DNA of 64,000 nucleotides from Flagellimonas_A sp039592695 (GCF_039592695.1 NZ_JBBUTK010000003.1:248001-312000); one strand, 5' to 3'. Counted from the stretch's first letter, positions 50,957-59,945 are shown. Notes: generated by a model not told the origin, from the letters alone. Translations and numbers: made by a program.

Positions 50957-51271
50957 ATGATTTTAGTCCACATCATCTGCAAAACCAAGACCCAGGCACT
51001 TGACATTGTCGATGTGCTCATCAACGAAAAATTGGTGCTCGACGCCATGATTTCTGACAAACTGCTTTTCAAACAACTAAAAAGCGGCGAGATGAAAAGC
51101 CATGAGAGGGTGTTGGTCATGGGCACCACCAAGGCATTGCTCTTTAATACCATCAACAAAATCATAAGCGGAAAATACACCGACTCACCGCCACTTATAT
51201 ATGCGATGCCCATAGTGTATATGGATGCGGAACAAACCGAAGAACTACAGCAAGAGACCATCAAAGTATGA
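50957..51271 (+). CDS. PII/CutA-like small protein, possible SbtB analogue
   Basis: The 104-residue protein starts MILVHIICKTKTQALDIVDV and resembles the ferredoxin-like fold of PII/CutA trimers, with MKSHERVLVMGTTKALLFN in the region of the T-loop and MPIVYMD near the end. It is close in size to cyanobacterial SbtB. It stands two small genes and a regulator upstream of an SbtA-type bicarbonate permease, which supports a regulatory role. Similarity is by pattern only. Its stop overlaps the next start (ATGA). Confidence 0.6.
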   Translation: MILVHIICKTKTQALDIVDVLINEKLVLDAMISDKLLFKQLKSGEMKSHERVLVMGTTKALLFNTINKIISGKYTDSPPLIYAMPIVYMDAEQTEELQQETIKV

Positions 51272-51609
51272 GCAAAAAAATATCGAAATTGCCCTTCTTC
51301 CAGAGGAAAAAAACGGATACTACCACAGCAGATGAGAACATATCATTGATAAGCGGTACATTCACCCCTTCAGAGGCCGCTGATATTTTGTTATCCTTTT
51401 TGAACGACAAAATCAAATTTCATACGGTGCGTAAACTCAATTTACAGCCAGATAGCGATACCGCATTTGAAGTTTCTGAACAAAGAATCAATGATTTGAG
51501 GCAAGCTAAAGAGCGGGTGACCGATTTGGTGGTCTCAGCACAGAAAAACGGGCACTTGTTGGACATAAAAAGCACCATCGAAATTTCACTTGCGACCAAC
51601 AGCAATTAA
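51268..51609 (+). CDS. Small protein A with GTFTPSEA motif
   Basis: The 113-residue protein is not assignable to a family. After a basic N-terminus it has LISGTFTPSEAADILLSFLN (28-47), then KIKFHTVRKLNL and a C-terminal LLDIKSTIEISL. The same plan occurs in the gene at 52880, so the two are paralogues. No signal or membrane helix is seen, so it is cytoplasmic. It overlaps the PII-like gene by four bases and ends four bases into the LysR gene on the opposite strand. Confidence 0.7.
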   Translation: MSKKISKLPFFQRKKTDTTTADENISLISGTFTPSEAADILLSFLNDKIKFHTVRKLNLQPDSDTAFEVSEQRINDLRQAKERVTDLVVSAQKNGHLLDIKSTIEISLATNSN

Positions 51610-52538
51610 TTATTACCATAAGCTTCCAACCATTTAAAATCAGCGTTGATAATCTGATTTTTCTCGTTTTCGATATACTCTAAAAATGCAGTGGCCACTG
51701 GAGAAAGTTTTTTCTTTTGAAGCCATACAAGGTTCCATGTAGTGATGATTGGCAGTTTTTTCATCGGGAAGATTTTCAGCTTCCCACTTTGTAATCCGTT
51801 CTTGATACCGATCAAGGGCATGACCGAACAGCCCAGACCTGCCAAAACAGCTTGTTTTACGGCCTCATTTGAGGTCAATTCTATCTTTTTTCCCAAAATG
51901 ATTTCTCGTTCCTTCAGATACCCTTCCATCGCCCCTCGTGTTGCTGAACCAAACTCCCTAAAAATCAAAGGTGTGTCACCAACGCCTGTCTTTTTGCTCA
52001 ACCTTATTTTTTCATAGTACTTCGGATTGGCCACCATGTGAAGAATATTGGGCATCAAGGCCACATTGTTCAGTTTGAGGTGGTTGGGCAGTACTGAGAC
52101 CAAAGCAAAATCCACCTCATTCTTTTCAAGACTTTCAACCACCTGTAGTTTGTTGGTTACATCCATGAGAAGGTCAACTTCAGTGTGCGTATGCATAAAT
52201 CCGGATAAAAAATAGGGCATTACATATTTTCCGGTAGAAACCACCGAAATTTTCAATCGTCCGGTCAAAGCTCCACCATACGATCGCATCTTGAAATTAA
52301 TGGCCTCGGCTTCATTGAGAATGCGTTCAGCCACTTCAGCGATTTCACGTCCGAAATCTGTGATATACAGCTTTCTGCCCACCACTTCGGTAAGTGCAAT
52401 CGGAAACTGTTCTTGAAAATTTTTTAACTGTATCGATACTGCTGGTTGGGTCAGGTGAAGCTCTTCTGAAGCTTTTGTAATACTCTGTTTTTCAGATACT
52501 TTATAGAAAACCTCCAGTTGGTGCAATGTGTAATTCAT
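51606..52538 (-). CDS. LysR family regulator, CbbR/CmpR-like
   Basis: The 310-residue protein has an N-terminal winged helix (LHQLEVFYKVSEKQSITKAS, HLTQPAVSIQLKNFQEQF) and a periplasmic-binding-like effector domain. Phrases such as GRKLYITDFGREIAEVAERI and GRLKISVVSTGKYVMPYFLS resemble the CbbR/CmpR/RbcR group, which control inorganic-carbon uptake and fixation genes. It is divergent from the permease operon, the standard arrangement for LysR control. Confidence 0.88.
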   Translation of the reverse strand: MNYTLHQLEVFYKVSEKQSITKASEELHLTQPAVSIQLKNFQEQFPIALTEVVGRKLYITDFGREIAEVAERILNEAEAINFKMRSYGGALTGRLKISVVSTGKYVMPYFLSGFMHTHTEVDLLMDVTNKLQVVESLEKNEVDFALVSVLPNHLKLNNVALMPNILHMVANPKYYEKIRLSKKTGVGDTPLIFREFGSATRGAMEGYLKEREIILGKKIELTSNEAVKQAVLAGLGCSVMPLIGIKNGLQSGKLKIFPMKKLPIITTWNLVWLQKKKLSPVATAFLEYIENEKNQIINADFKWLEAYGNN

Positions 52539-52563
52539 AAATTATGATTATGTTTTTCATAAT
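52535..52563. promoter_or_regulatory. Candidate LysR operator
   Basis: TCATAAATTATGA (52535-52547) is a perfect inverted repeat, and ATTATGA (52541-52547) also pairs perfectly with TCATAAT (52557-52563) over nine bases. The three half-sites overlap the LysR start codon and lie about 64-92 bases upstream of the next gene, as expected for recognition and activation sites. Confidence 0.55.
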
Positions 52564-52626
52564 AAATATAAATAAAAATATATGAACTATTAATTTGACA
52601 TTTGCACTGAAAATACATTAAATCCT

Positions 52627-52863
52627 ATGTCATCAAAATCTCAAACATTACAAAAATCGACCGTGCAAGAACAAAGTGCGGTACAATCAAAAAGAAAGCA
52701 GACTCTAAAATTTAGCCTAGCGGTAGTGGCGTTTGCTTCGCTTTTGGCCCTATCAATTGCAAATGACTATCTGTTCTTCGAATGGTTGAGCGTTTCAATC
52801 GCTATCATTCTATGTCTTTTTGCAATTCACATTATCGGAGAGCAACAAATCAAAAAACAATAA
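52627..52863 (+). CDS. Small two-helix membrane protein
   Basis: The 78-residue protein has a polar N-terminus rich in Q, S and K, then two membrane helices (about residues 28-43 and 52-70) with a short loop (NDYLFFEWL). No family is recognised. It precedes paralogue B and the SbtA permease by 16 and about 317 bases and is probably in the same transcript. It may assist the permease. Confidence 0.6.
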   Translation: MSSKSQTLQKSTVQEQSAVQSKRKQTLKFSLAVVAFASLLALSIANDYLFFEWLSVSIAIILCLFAIHIIGEQQIKKQ

Positions 52864-52879
52864 TTAAAACTTCATTCTC

Positions 52880-53173
52880 ATGCGGACAAAGACAAAAACA
52901 ACGCAAAAAATAAATTTGGTCGATGGTACTTTTACCCCATCAGAAGCACTTGATGTCATCAATTCACTGCTTGATGTCAAAATCAATTTTCATAAACTAC
53001 AGCGTATCTCTTGGTGCGAGGGTGACCGCGATGCAAATACTGGATATCCTGATGGTCGAATCGTTGAGCTTATCGATGAAAAAGGCATTGCCCGTGATTT
53101 TATCAACGGCTTGCGCAATGAGGGTAAGCGCCTCAGAATCGACGGTGCGCTCAATATTTCTGTAGAGGAATAG
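52880..53173 (+). CDS. Small protein B with GTFTPSEA motif
   Basis: The 97-residue protein is a paralogue of the one at 51268: NLVDGTFTPSEALDVINSLL (12-31), KINFHKLQRISW and a closing LRIDGALNISV align throughout. It has no signal or membrane helix. It starts 16 bases after the membrane protein gene and ends seven bases before sbtA. Function unknown; close linkage to the permease suggests a subunit or regulator. Confidence 0.7.
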   Translation: MRTKTKTTQKINLVDGTFTPSEALDVINSLLDVKINFHKLQRISWCEGDRDANTGYPDGRIVELIDEKGIARDFINGLRNEGKRLRIDGALNISVEE

Positions 53174-53180
53174 GCTTTTA

Positions 53181-54140
53181 ATGGATTTACATCTTCTGGT
53201 CGACAACCTGACCAACCCTGCACTGCTTTTCTTCTTTTTGGGCATTTTGGCCGTTCAGCTGAAAAGCGACTTGGAGATTCCATCGAATTCCTCAAAATTT
53301 ATATCGCTTTATCTACTTTTTTCGATAGGCTTCAAAGGAGGTCTAGAGCTTTCGCACAGCGAGCTTAACCTTGAAATTTTATGGTCGTTGCTATTTGGCA
53401 TTTTTTTGGCAGTCTCGGTACCCATCTATGCGTTTTTGATACTCAGAAGAAAGTTCAGCGTAGAAAATTCCGGTGCCATTGCAGCAGCTTACGGTTCAGT
53501 GAGCGCGGTCACTTTTGTGACCGCGATTTCATTTCTAGAGATTGAAGCCATTGATTTTGGGGGCCACATGGTTGCCGTCATGGCACTTATGGAAGCCCCG
53601 TCAATCATAGTCGGTGTGATTTTGATGTCAATCTGCCAAGGCCGCAAAAAAAGAACCAGTTTCAAAAAGGTGTTGCACCATTCCGTCACCAACGGTAGTG
53701 TATTACTCATTTTGGGCAGTTTGGTCATCGGTTTTTTGGCCAACGACCAGCAGGCAGAGGGCATCAAACCCTTCACCACTGATATTTTCAAGGGGTTTTT
53801 GGCTGTTTTTTTGTTGGATATGGGCATTACCAGTGGTCGCAAATTGACCGACTTTCTCAAGAAAGGCTGGTTTGCATTGTTGTTTTCATTGATTGTGCCC
53901 GTCATCAACGGAAGCTTTGTTGCGTGGTTCAGCCAATACGTGACTGATAGCGAGGGCAACCGTTTTCTATTTGCCATTTTGGCCGCCAGTGCCTCATACA
54001 TTGCCGTGCCGGCGGCAATGCGGTTGGCCGCCCCAAAAGCGAATCCGAGCCTATATATTCCGATGGCGCTTGCCATTACCTTTCCGTTCAACATCACATT
54101 GGGTATGCCCCTTTATCTGTATCTTGTACAGCACTTTTAA
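53181..54140 (+). CDS. sbtA: SbtA-type sodium-dependent bicarbonate permease
   Basis: The 319-residue protein has about ten membrane helices and SbtA-like segments IGFKGGLELSHSEL in the first half and ASASYIAVPAAMRLAAPKANP in the second, plus a hydrophilic loop around residue 160. SbtA takes up bicarbonate with sodium. In heterotrophic flavobacteria it would feed anaplerotic carboxylation. It is the last gene of the transcript after paralogue B. Confidence 0.88.
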   Translation: MDLHLLVDNLTNPALLFFFLGILAVQLKSDLEIPSNSSKFISLYLLFSIGFKGGLELSHSELNLEILWSLLFGIFLAVSVPIYAFLILRRKFSVENSGAIAAAYGSVSAVTFVTAISFLEIEAIDFGGHMVAVMALMEAPSIIVGVILMSICQGRKKRTSFKKVLHHSVTNGSVLLILGSLVIGFLANDQQAEGIKPFTTDIFKGFLAVFLLDMGITSGRKLTDFLKKGWFALLFSLIVPVINGSFVAWFSQYVTDSEGNRFLFAILAASASYIAVPAAMRLAAPKANPSLYIPMALAITFPFNITLGMPLYLYLVQHF

Positions 54141-54149
54141 CTGTACAAT

Positions 54150-54713
54150 ATGAGCAAAAACAGATGTGGTTGGTGTGAGGGCAATGCCCTCTATGAAGCC
54201 TATCATGATGATGAATGGGGCATGCCCGTTTATGATGACCCCACCATTTTTGAATTTTTGATTTTGGAGACCTTTCAGGCGGGCCTGAGTTGGATCACGG
54301 TGCTCAAGAAGCGAGAGAACTTTAGAAAGGCATTCGATAATTTTGATTACAAAAAAATTGCAGACTACGATCAAGACAAGATTGATGCGTTACTTCAAGA
54401 TGCGGGCATCATCAGAAACAAACTGAAAGTGCATGCAACAGTCTCAAATGCACAGGCTTTTATGAAAGTGCAAGAAGAATTCGGCACTTTCAGCGAATAC
54501 ATTTGGGGCTTTGTTGACGGAAAGCCCATCAAGAACAGCTTTGAAAATTATAAAGATGCCCCGGCCAAAACCGAAATCTCAGATGCTTTGAGCAAAGACC
54601 TCAAAAAAAGGGGCTTTAAATTTGTGGGCAGTACCGTCGTCTATGCGCACATGCAGGCCACTGGCATGGTAAACGACCACGAAACCTCATGTTTTCGCTA
54701 TCATGAAGTATAG
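54150..54713 (+). CDS. tag: DNA-3-methyladenine glycosylase I
   Basis: The 187-residue protein begins RCGWCEGNALYEAYHDDEWG and has LETFQAGLSWITVLKKRENF, as in Tag; its zinc-binding residues include the N-terminal cysteine and a histidine plus the late HETSCFRYHEV. It removes 3-methyladenine from DNA. It begins nine bases after sbtA, possibly transcribed with it. Its end overlaps the next gene by 11 bases. Confidence 0.93.
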   Translation: MSKNRCGWCEGNALYEAYHDDEWGMPVYDDPTIFEFLILETFQAGLSWITVLKKRENFRKAFDNFDYKKIADYDQDKIDALLQDAGIIRNKLKVHATVSNAQAFMKVQEEFGTFSEYIWGFVDGKPIKNSFENYKDAPAKTEISDALSKDLKKRGFKFVGSTVVYAHMQATGMVNDHETSCFRYHEV

Positions 54714-55281
54714 TTTTTTGCTTTTGGCCATCCTTATTTTTTCATCACAGCACCTGCTGTGCCAGAAAAGGGAGCGCGAGTTTCGCCTCAGGCCCAATGA
54801 CTTTCCGAAAGTTGCACTCGTCAAAATAGCACCTTATCTAAAAGAAGCGCGCAGAAAACGGTTCTATAAAGAATTTGATGGCGAAAAGACCTCCTATGAG
54901 GCCAAATTCAAGAAAGACCGTCTTTTTTATAGCGTGGAATTTGATTCCCTTGGAGTTTTAGAGGATGTGGAGTTCAACATTGACGAAGACGATATTCCCG
55001 AAGAAAGCTTCGAAAAAATCGAATCGTACCTGCAGAAAAACTATGAAAGGGAGCGCATCAAGAAAATACAACAGCAACACCCACGAAATGAAAAAGAGGA
55101 ACAGACCACGTTGCGGGAAGCCTTCCAGAATTTGTTGCTGCCCGATATCAGGTACGAATTGATCATTGCCCACCGCGGCAAAAAAGGCTTCGAAGAATAC
55201 GAGCTGTTGTTTGACGCTGAGGGAAATTTTTTGAGTGCACGCCAATCCTTCCCACAGAAATACGACCATGTCTTATATTAA
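54703..55281 (+). CDS. Hypothetical secreted protein
   Basis: The 192-residue protein starts with a signal peptide (MKYSFLLLAILIFSSQHLLC) and is rich in charged residues, with a predicted coiled coil around 105-135 (ESYLQKNYERERIKKIQQQ). It overlaps both tag at its start and the DUF2490 gene at its end, so the three are translationally coupled. No family is recognised. Confidence 0.7.
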   Translation: MKYSFLLLAILIFSSQHLLCQKREREFRLRPNDFPKVALVKIAPYLKEARRKRFYKEFDGEKTSYEAKFKKDRLFYSVEFDSLGVLEDVEFNIDEDDIPEESFEKIESYLQKNYERERIKKIQQQHPRNEKEEQTTLREAFQNLLLPDIRYELIIAHRGKKGFEEYELLFDAEGNFLSARQSFPQKYDHVLY

Positions 55282-55948
55282 GCGGGTCTATCTTCTTATC
55301 TTATTTCTTGTTGCATTGTCATTACATGCACAAGAAAACTTTACGTCGTATTTGCAGCCCCAGGTGGCAATCAACTACAAAGTGAGTTCATTTTATACCC
55401 ACAATTTCAGTCTCGAGAACAGAAATTATACCATCGAAAGTGGCGAATCACGATTTCGGGTGAGGCATTTGCACTTGGCCCACTTTTCAAATCTGAAAAT
55501 AAAGGATAACCAAAGTATCGCTTTGGGCATTCAATACCGGTTTCGGCAAGCATTTGATGACGGTTCGAACGAGCTTCGCCTGACCCAACAGTACAATCTG
55601 ACCAAGCAAGCCTTGGTCACCCGTTTTGGCCACCGTTTGAGAACAGAGCAGCGAATCACCAAGAATTTGACCACCCACAGGTTTCGGTATCGCTTTTCCA
55701 TGGATTTTCCATTACGGGGCGAACGGTTGGATGTCGGTGAGCCCTACTTGGTGGGCAATTGGGAAAGCCTTTTAAGTGTCGCTAAAACTAAATTACCCGA
55801 ATACGACCAGCGGTTTACCTTAAATCTGGGGTGGCTGTTGACCAAAAAGACCAAATTTCAGGTTGGTGCCGAGTATCGTTTTGAAGATTTTACCCACCAA
55901 ACACAGCATGTACTTTTTCTGTTGACAACGTTCAACATCTCATTGTGA
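55268..55948 (+). CDS. DUF2490 outer-membrane beta-barrel-like protein
   Basis: The start at 55268 (MSYIKRVYLLILFLVALSLH) begins a signal peptide and overlaps the previous gene by 14 bases. The 226-residue remainder is strand-rich with alternating aromatic residues (IALGIQYRFRQAF, RFGHRLRTEQRI) and ends FLLTTFNISL, the pattern of DUF2490 barrels. A role as an outer-membrane pore or anchor is inferred. Confidence 0.8.
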   Translation: MSYIKRVYLLILFLVALSLHAQENFTSYLQPQVAINYKVSSFYTHNFSLENRNYTIESGESRFRVRHLHLAHFSNLKIKDNQSIALGIQYRFRQAFDDGSNELRLTQQYNLTKQALVTRFGHRLRTEQRITKNLTTHRFRYRFSMDFPLRGERLDVGEPYLVGNWESLLSVAKTKLPEYDQRFTLNLGWLLTKKTKFQVGAEYRFEDFTHQTQHVLFLLTTFNISL

Positions 55949-56034
55949 TGGGTTGATTGCATGAAACATTGCTACACTGTTCTTCAAAATTCTCTATATT
56001 ACACCCGCCAGTACAGCTAACTTAAAATATCACC

Positions 56035-57693
56035 ATGTCAATTCTAACCATTCTATCCTTTGTTGGTTTTACCTTATTTGTCGCCGTTGTCGCTTGGTAT
56101 GCCACCAGAAAAACCGATGAAAAATCTGCCGATGGCTTCTTCTTGGGAGGTCGCACACTCGGTGCAGTGACCATTGCAGGCTCACTTTTATTGACCAACC
56201 TTTCTGCGGAACAGATTGTGGGGTTGAACGGTCAAGCCTTCGATGAGGGATTGATGGTCATGGCATGGGAAACTTTGGCCGCCATAGCAATGATTTTCAC
56301 GGCCATCTTTTTGTTGCCCAAGTATATGAAAAAGGGCATTACCACGATACCCGAATTTATAGAACAACGTTTCGACAAACACACTAAAGCACTGTTGTCC
56401 ATTCTTTTTTTGTTTGCCTACGGTGTGGTGCTGCTTCCGACAATCTTATACTCAGGTTCGCTCGCTTTCAGCACCATGTTCGATTTGCCCGAAGTTTTGA
56501 ACATGGAGCCTTGGACGGTCATTTGGATCTGTGTTTGGACAATTGGCCTCATCGGTATGGTCTATGCGATTTTTGGAGGATTGAAAGCGGTTGCCGTATC
56601 TGATTTGATCAATGCCATCGGATTGTTGATCGGTGGACTTTTGATTCCAGTTTTTGGATTGCTTTTGATCGGTGATGGCAGTCTTGGTGATGGTATTGAT
56701 ATTTTATGGAATACCAACCCGGAAAAGTTTGTGATGAAAGGTGAGGTTGATTCTTCCATTCCCTTTGGCACCGTCTTTACAGGAATGATGATTGCACAAA
56801 TCTACTATTGGGGTACCAACCAATCCATTTTACAGCGTGCTTTTGGCGCCAAAAACCTTAAAGAAGGGCAAAAAGGAATTCTATTGGCAGCATTTGTAAA
56901 GTTTATCATTCCCTTGGTCGTGGTTTTGCCGGGCATCATTTCTTGGCATGTTTTCAACGGGCAACTTGAAAATGCAGACCAGGCATATCCGGCCTTGGTC
57001 GCCAAAGTACTGCCCGCTGGTTTGACCGGTTTTTTTGCTGCCGTGCTGTTTGGAGCCGTGCTCAGCTCGTTCAACAGTCTTTTGAACAGTAGTGCCACAC
57101 TCTATGGTTTTGATCTATACAAGTTCTTCTTCAAGAAAAACGCCACAGAACAGGAAACTGTAAAAGCAGGAAAAAGATTTGGCCTCGCCATTGGCGTCAT
57201 CGCAATGATCATAGCCCCTTTTATCGCCAACGCCCCAAGCGGTCTGTTCAGTTACATACAACAATCTTTGGGCAGCTTGAGCGTGCCTATTCTAGCCGTT
57301 GTCATGACGGGCATATTGACAAAAAGGGTGCCTGCAATTGGGGCCAAAGTGGTCATGATCGGTGGTGTAATTTTATATTTGATCAGTCTGCTCTTTGTAG
57401 AGCCCTATTTTAGGGATACTGCTGTTACTCTGGCCCAATCCCAAGGCATAACAGATGCTGGCGAACTCAGTATCTTAAAGGCAGAGGCATACCCCCATTA
57501 TTTACATGTCATGGGAATTTTGTTCATATTCAATATCGTTGTCATGCTGATTTTCGGAAAAATAATGCCGAAGAAAGAAATAGCCGTTGAAAAAACAACC
57601 ACCGCTATCGACGTGACCCCGTGGAAGTATGCTTTTTTGGTAGGTGCAATTATTTCCGTATTGGTGATCAGCACCTATTTTATATTTTCTTGA
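56035..57693 (+). CDS. Sodium/solute symporter (SSS family)
   Basis: The 552-residue protein has about fourteen membrane helices with SSS motifs such as GGRTLGAVTIAGSLLLTNLS, the GLNGQAFDEG segment and the YYWGTNQSILQRAFGAKNL region near the sodium site. It resembles vSGLT-type sugar symporters and would take up a sugar or similar solute with sodium. It is not linked to catabolic genes here. It converges with aat over 19 bases. Confidence 0.92.
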   Translation: MSILTILSFVGFTLFVAVVAWYATRKTDEKSADGFFLGGRTLGAVTIAGSLLLTNLSAEQIVGLNGQAFDEGLMVMAWETLAAIAMIFTAIFLLPKYMKKGITTIPEFIEQRFDKHTKALLSILFLFAYGVVLLPTILYSGSLAFSTMFDLPEVLNMEPWTVIWICVWTIGLIGMVYAIFGGLKAVAVSDLINAIGLLIGGLLIPVFGLLLIGDGSLGDGIDILWNTNPEKFVMKGEVDSSIPFGTVFTGMMIAQIYYWGTNQSILQRAFGAKNLKEGQKGILLAAFVKFIIPLVVVLPGIISWHVFNGQLENADQAYPALVAKVLPAGLTGFFAAVLFGAVLSSFNSLLNSSATLYGFDLYKFFFKKNATEQETVKAGKRFGLAIGVIAMIIAPFIANAPSGLFSYIQQSLGSLSVPILAVVMTGILTKRVPAIGAKVVMIGGVILYLISLLFVEPYFRDTAVTLAQSQGITDAGELSILKAEAYPHYLHVMGILFIFNIVVMLIFGKIMPKKEIAVEKTTTAIDVTPWKYAFLVGAIISVLVISTYFIFS

Positions 57694-58409
57694 TTGGGCC
57701 GTAGCTGCAGAATTTCGATAAATTCATTTCGGGCCATTTTCTCAGCGCCCAGACTTTCAAGGTGTCTGGTATACACTTGGCAATCTATCAAACAATATCC
57801 TTTTTTGTTCAGATCATTGGCAAGGTGGATAAAAGCGAATTTTGAAGCGTTTGAAACCGTACTGAACATACTTTCACCACAAAAAACATGGCCCAAATCA
57901 ATGCCGTACAGTCCACCGACCAAAATATCATCTTGCCACACCTCATACGATTTTGCATGGCCAAGCTCATGTAGTCTCAAGTAGGCAGATTTCATCATTG
58001 GGGTGATCCAGGTGCCTTCTTGGCCTTTTCGATCCATTTTGGCACAACTGTCAATCACTCTTTCGAAGTAGGCGTTTTTGGTAAGTCTGAACTGGTCATC
58101 CCTTATGACTTTTTTCATACTTTTGGAAACCTTCACTTTTTCAGGATAAAGCACCATTCGAGGGTCGGGTGACCACCATAAAATCAATGAATCTTCATTG
58201 AACCAAGGAAAAATACCGCTGCGGTAGGCCAACAACAACCGCTCTGTGGACAAATCGCCCCCAATGGCCAATAATCCCTCTTCCGTGGCCTCTTCTACAT
58301 CAGGAAAAGACAACGAGTCATCCAATAGTGCTATGGGCAAATGGTGTCTTTTTTTCTGCAAAGTGCGGGCTTTCTTTAAAGGTAGTAAACTATCTCGGGG
58401 CAATCCCAC
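57675..58409 (-). CDS. aat: Leucyl/phenylalanyl-tRNA-protein transferase
   Basis: The 244-residue protein has the typical FPDVEEATEEGLLAIGGDLS, YRSGIFPWFN, LWWSPDPRMVL and SYEVWQDDILVGGLYGIDLG motifs. It adds leucine or phenylalanine to proteins with N-terminal lysine or arginine, marking them for ClpAP degradation. The N-terminal residues before FPDVEEA are poorly conserved, so the exact start is uncertain. Confidence 0.95.
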   Translation of the reverse strand: MGLPRDSLLPLKKARTLQKKRHHLPIALLDDSLSFPDVEEATEEGLLAIGGDLSTERLLLAYRSGIFPWFNEDSLILWWSPDPRMVLYPEKVKVSKSMKKVIRDDQFRLTKNAYFERVIDSCAKMDRKGQEGTWITPMMKSAYLRLHELGHAKSYEVWQDDILVGGLYGIDLGHVFCGESMFSTVSNASKFAFIHLANDLNKKGYCLIDCQVYTRHLESLGAEKMARNEFIEILQLRPNQENIK

Positions 58410-58487
58410 GAGACATTTAAAAGAAACAAATTTTAGGTTTCACCGCAAGCGTCAGAGCATAAAATCTCGATTATCGAGTCAATCTGT

Positions 58488-59864
58488 TCAGAAAATAAGA
58501 AGGGCAGTGATATAAATTATGGTTCCCACACCCATAAAAAGCAAGGTGTAAGGCAAGATTTCATTGGCCTTCAATTTGGTAATCCCCAAAAGTGGGAGCG
58601 CCCAAAACGGTTGCAACATATTGGTCACCTGGTCGCCATACGCCAGTGCCATGACCGCTTTGTACAAAGGCACCCCAAGTTGGGAAGCCGATTCGAGCAC
58701 CAATGGCCCCTGAACGGCCCATTGCCCGCCGCCACTGGGCACAAAAATATTGACCAGCCCTGCGCTGAAAAAAGTAAAAATCGGCAGCGTGGTCTCATTG
58801 CTGATGGAGACAAAAAAGTCTGAGATCTGATTAATCATGCCGCTTTGGGCCATGATGCCCATAATGCCGAAATACAACGGGAATTGAATTAAAATTCCGG
58901 CCACGTCACCAATAGCGGCCTCGACCGCCAACAAAAAACGCTTAAAGCTTCCGTGGAGCAAGATGGCCAAGCCCAGCATCAAAAAGTTGAGCATGTTTGG
59001 CGTGATATTCAATGCTCTGAGTGCGGGCAGGTACTGCAAAAGAAAAACGCTCAAAACCAAGATGCCAAAAAATGTTGACAGTACTGTAGAGTGGTCCAAC
59101 CGTTCTGCACCCACCAAATACTTTTTCTCTTGCTTATCAAAATGATACGTCTTTAAGTTGGTAGGGTTGGTTCTTGTTCTCCTTCCCAAAAAATAGACCA
59201 CTGCTGAAATGACAAGAACAACAGTCGCAAAAACCATGAGGTTTGAAACACTGAAAATGGTAAGCTTTGTCGAAATGGCTTCGGGCCATTGGGCAGTGAG
59301 CGCCGAACCACTAATGTTCTGCATCAAATCTTTCAAATGACCGTTTTCTGCCACCTTGATGGGTGCCGAACCGCTGACGCCGCCATGCCAGACCATTAAC
59401 CCCAAGTAGCCCGAAGCACCGATCAAAGGATAATTGATGGCGATATTCTTCTTTTGGGCATACTCGCCAACTTTTCTTGCGAGAATGGCACCAAAAATGA
59501 GTCCCAGCCCCCAATTGAAAAAGGCGACCAACATGGTCGGCAGCGCCACCAGAACAGCGGCGTTGGCCGTATTGCTCACATATTTGGTGAGGCGCATGAT
59601 CAGTTTTTCCATTGGTTTGCTCAGAACCAGTACATGGCCCAACACCAAAATCAGCATCATTTGATAGGCAAAGACCAACAGACCGTTGTTCCAGATACCC
59701 TCTTCCCAGTACGAGAGAATATTGAAGAAATGATTTTCATTCTGAGGCGAACTTGTAAAAGCCAACGCTAAAATGATGGTCAAAACAGTGAGCAATACCG
59801 CTATGGTGAAAGGCGACGGCAGGTACTTTCGAAATATGTTTTCAATTGTTCGGGTAAGGTTCAC
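58488..59864 (-). CDS. Short-chain fatty acid transporter, AtoE family
   Basis: The 458-residue protein begins at a GTG (MNLTRTIENIFRKYLPSPFT) and has about twelve membrane helices with LPTMLVAFFNWGLGLIFGAI and the late VPSGGGQWAVQGPLVLES, as in AtoE. Such proteins import short-chain fatty acids such as acetoacetate or butyrate. It lies downstream of a terminator at the end of the DUF3127 gene and ends about 78 bases before aat starts. Confidence 0.87.
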   Translation of the reverse strand: MNLTRTIENIFRKYLPSPFTIAVLLTVLTIILALAFTSSPQNENHFFNILSYWEEGIWNNGLLVFAYQMMLILVLGHVLVLSKPMEKLIMRLTKYVSNTANAAVLVALPTMLVAFFNWGLGLIFGAILARKVGEYAQKKNIAINYPLIGASGYLGLMVWHGGVSGSAPIKVAENGHLKDLMQNISGSALTAQWPEAISTKLTIFSVSNLMVFATVVLVISAVVYFLGRRTRTNPTNLKTYHFDKQEKKYLVGAERLDHSTVLSTFFGILVLSVFLLQYLPALRALNITPNMLNFLMLGLAILLHGSFKRFLLAVEAAIGDVAGILIQFPLYFGIMGIMAQSGMINQISDFFVSISNETTLPIFTFFSAGLVNIFVPSGGGQWAVQGPLVLESASQLGVPLYKAVMALAYGDQVTNMLQPFWALPLLGITKLKANEILPYTLLFMGVGTIIYITALLIF

Positions 59865-59908
59865 GAAATGAATTTAGAAAAATTATTGGCAATGCCATTG
59901 CAAAGAAA

Positions 59909-59945
59909 AGCCCCAAAAACTTTTACAGTATTTGGGGCTCAATTT
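59909..59945 (-). terminator. Terminator of the DUF3127 gene
   Basis: Arms AGCCCCAAA (59909-59917) and TTTGGGGCT (59931-59939) pair perfectly. On the minus strand a T-rich tract follows, so it ends the DUF3127 gene before the AtoE gene. Confidence 0.8.

Noticed and set aside
54150..54713. tag considered as a member of the bicarbonate module
   Set aside because: It follows sbtA by nine bases, but its function in base repair gives no link; co-transcription is likely to be incidental.
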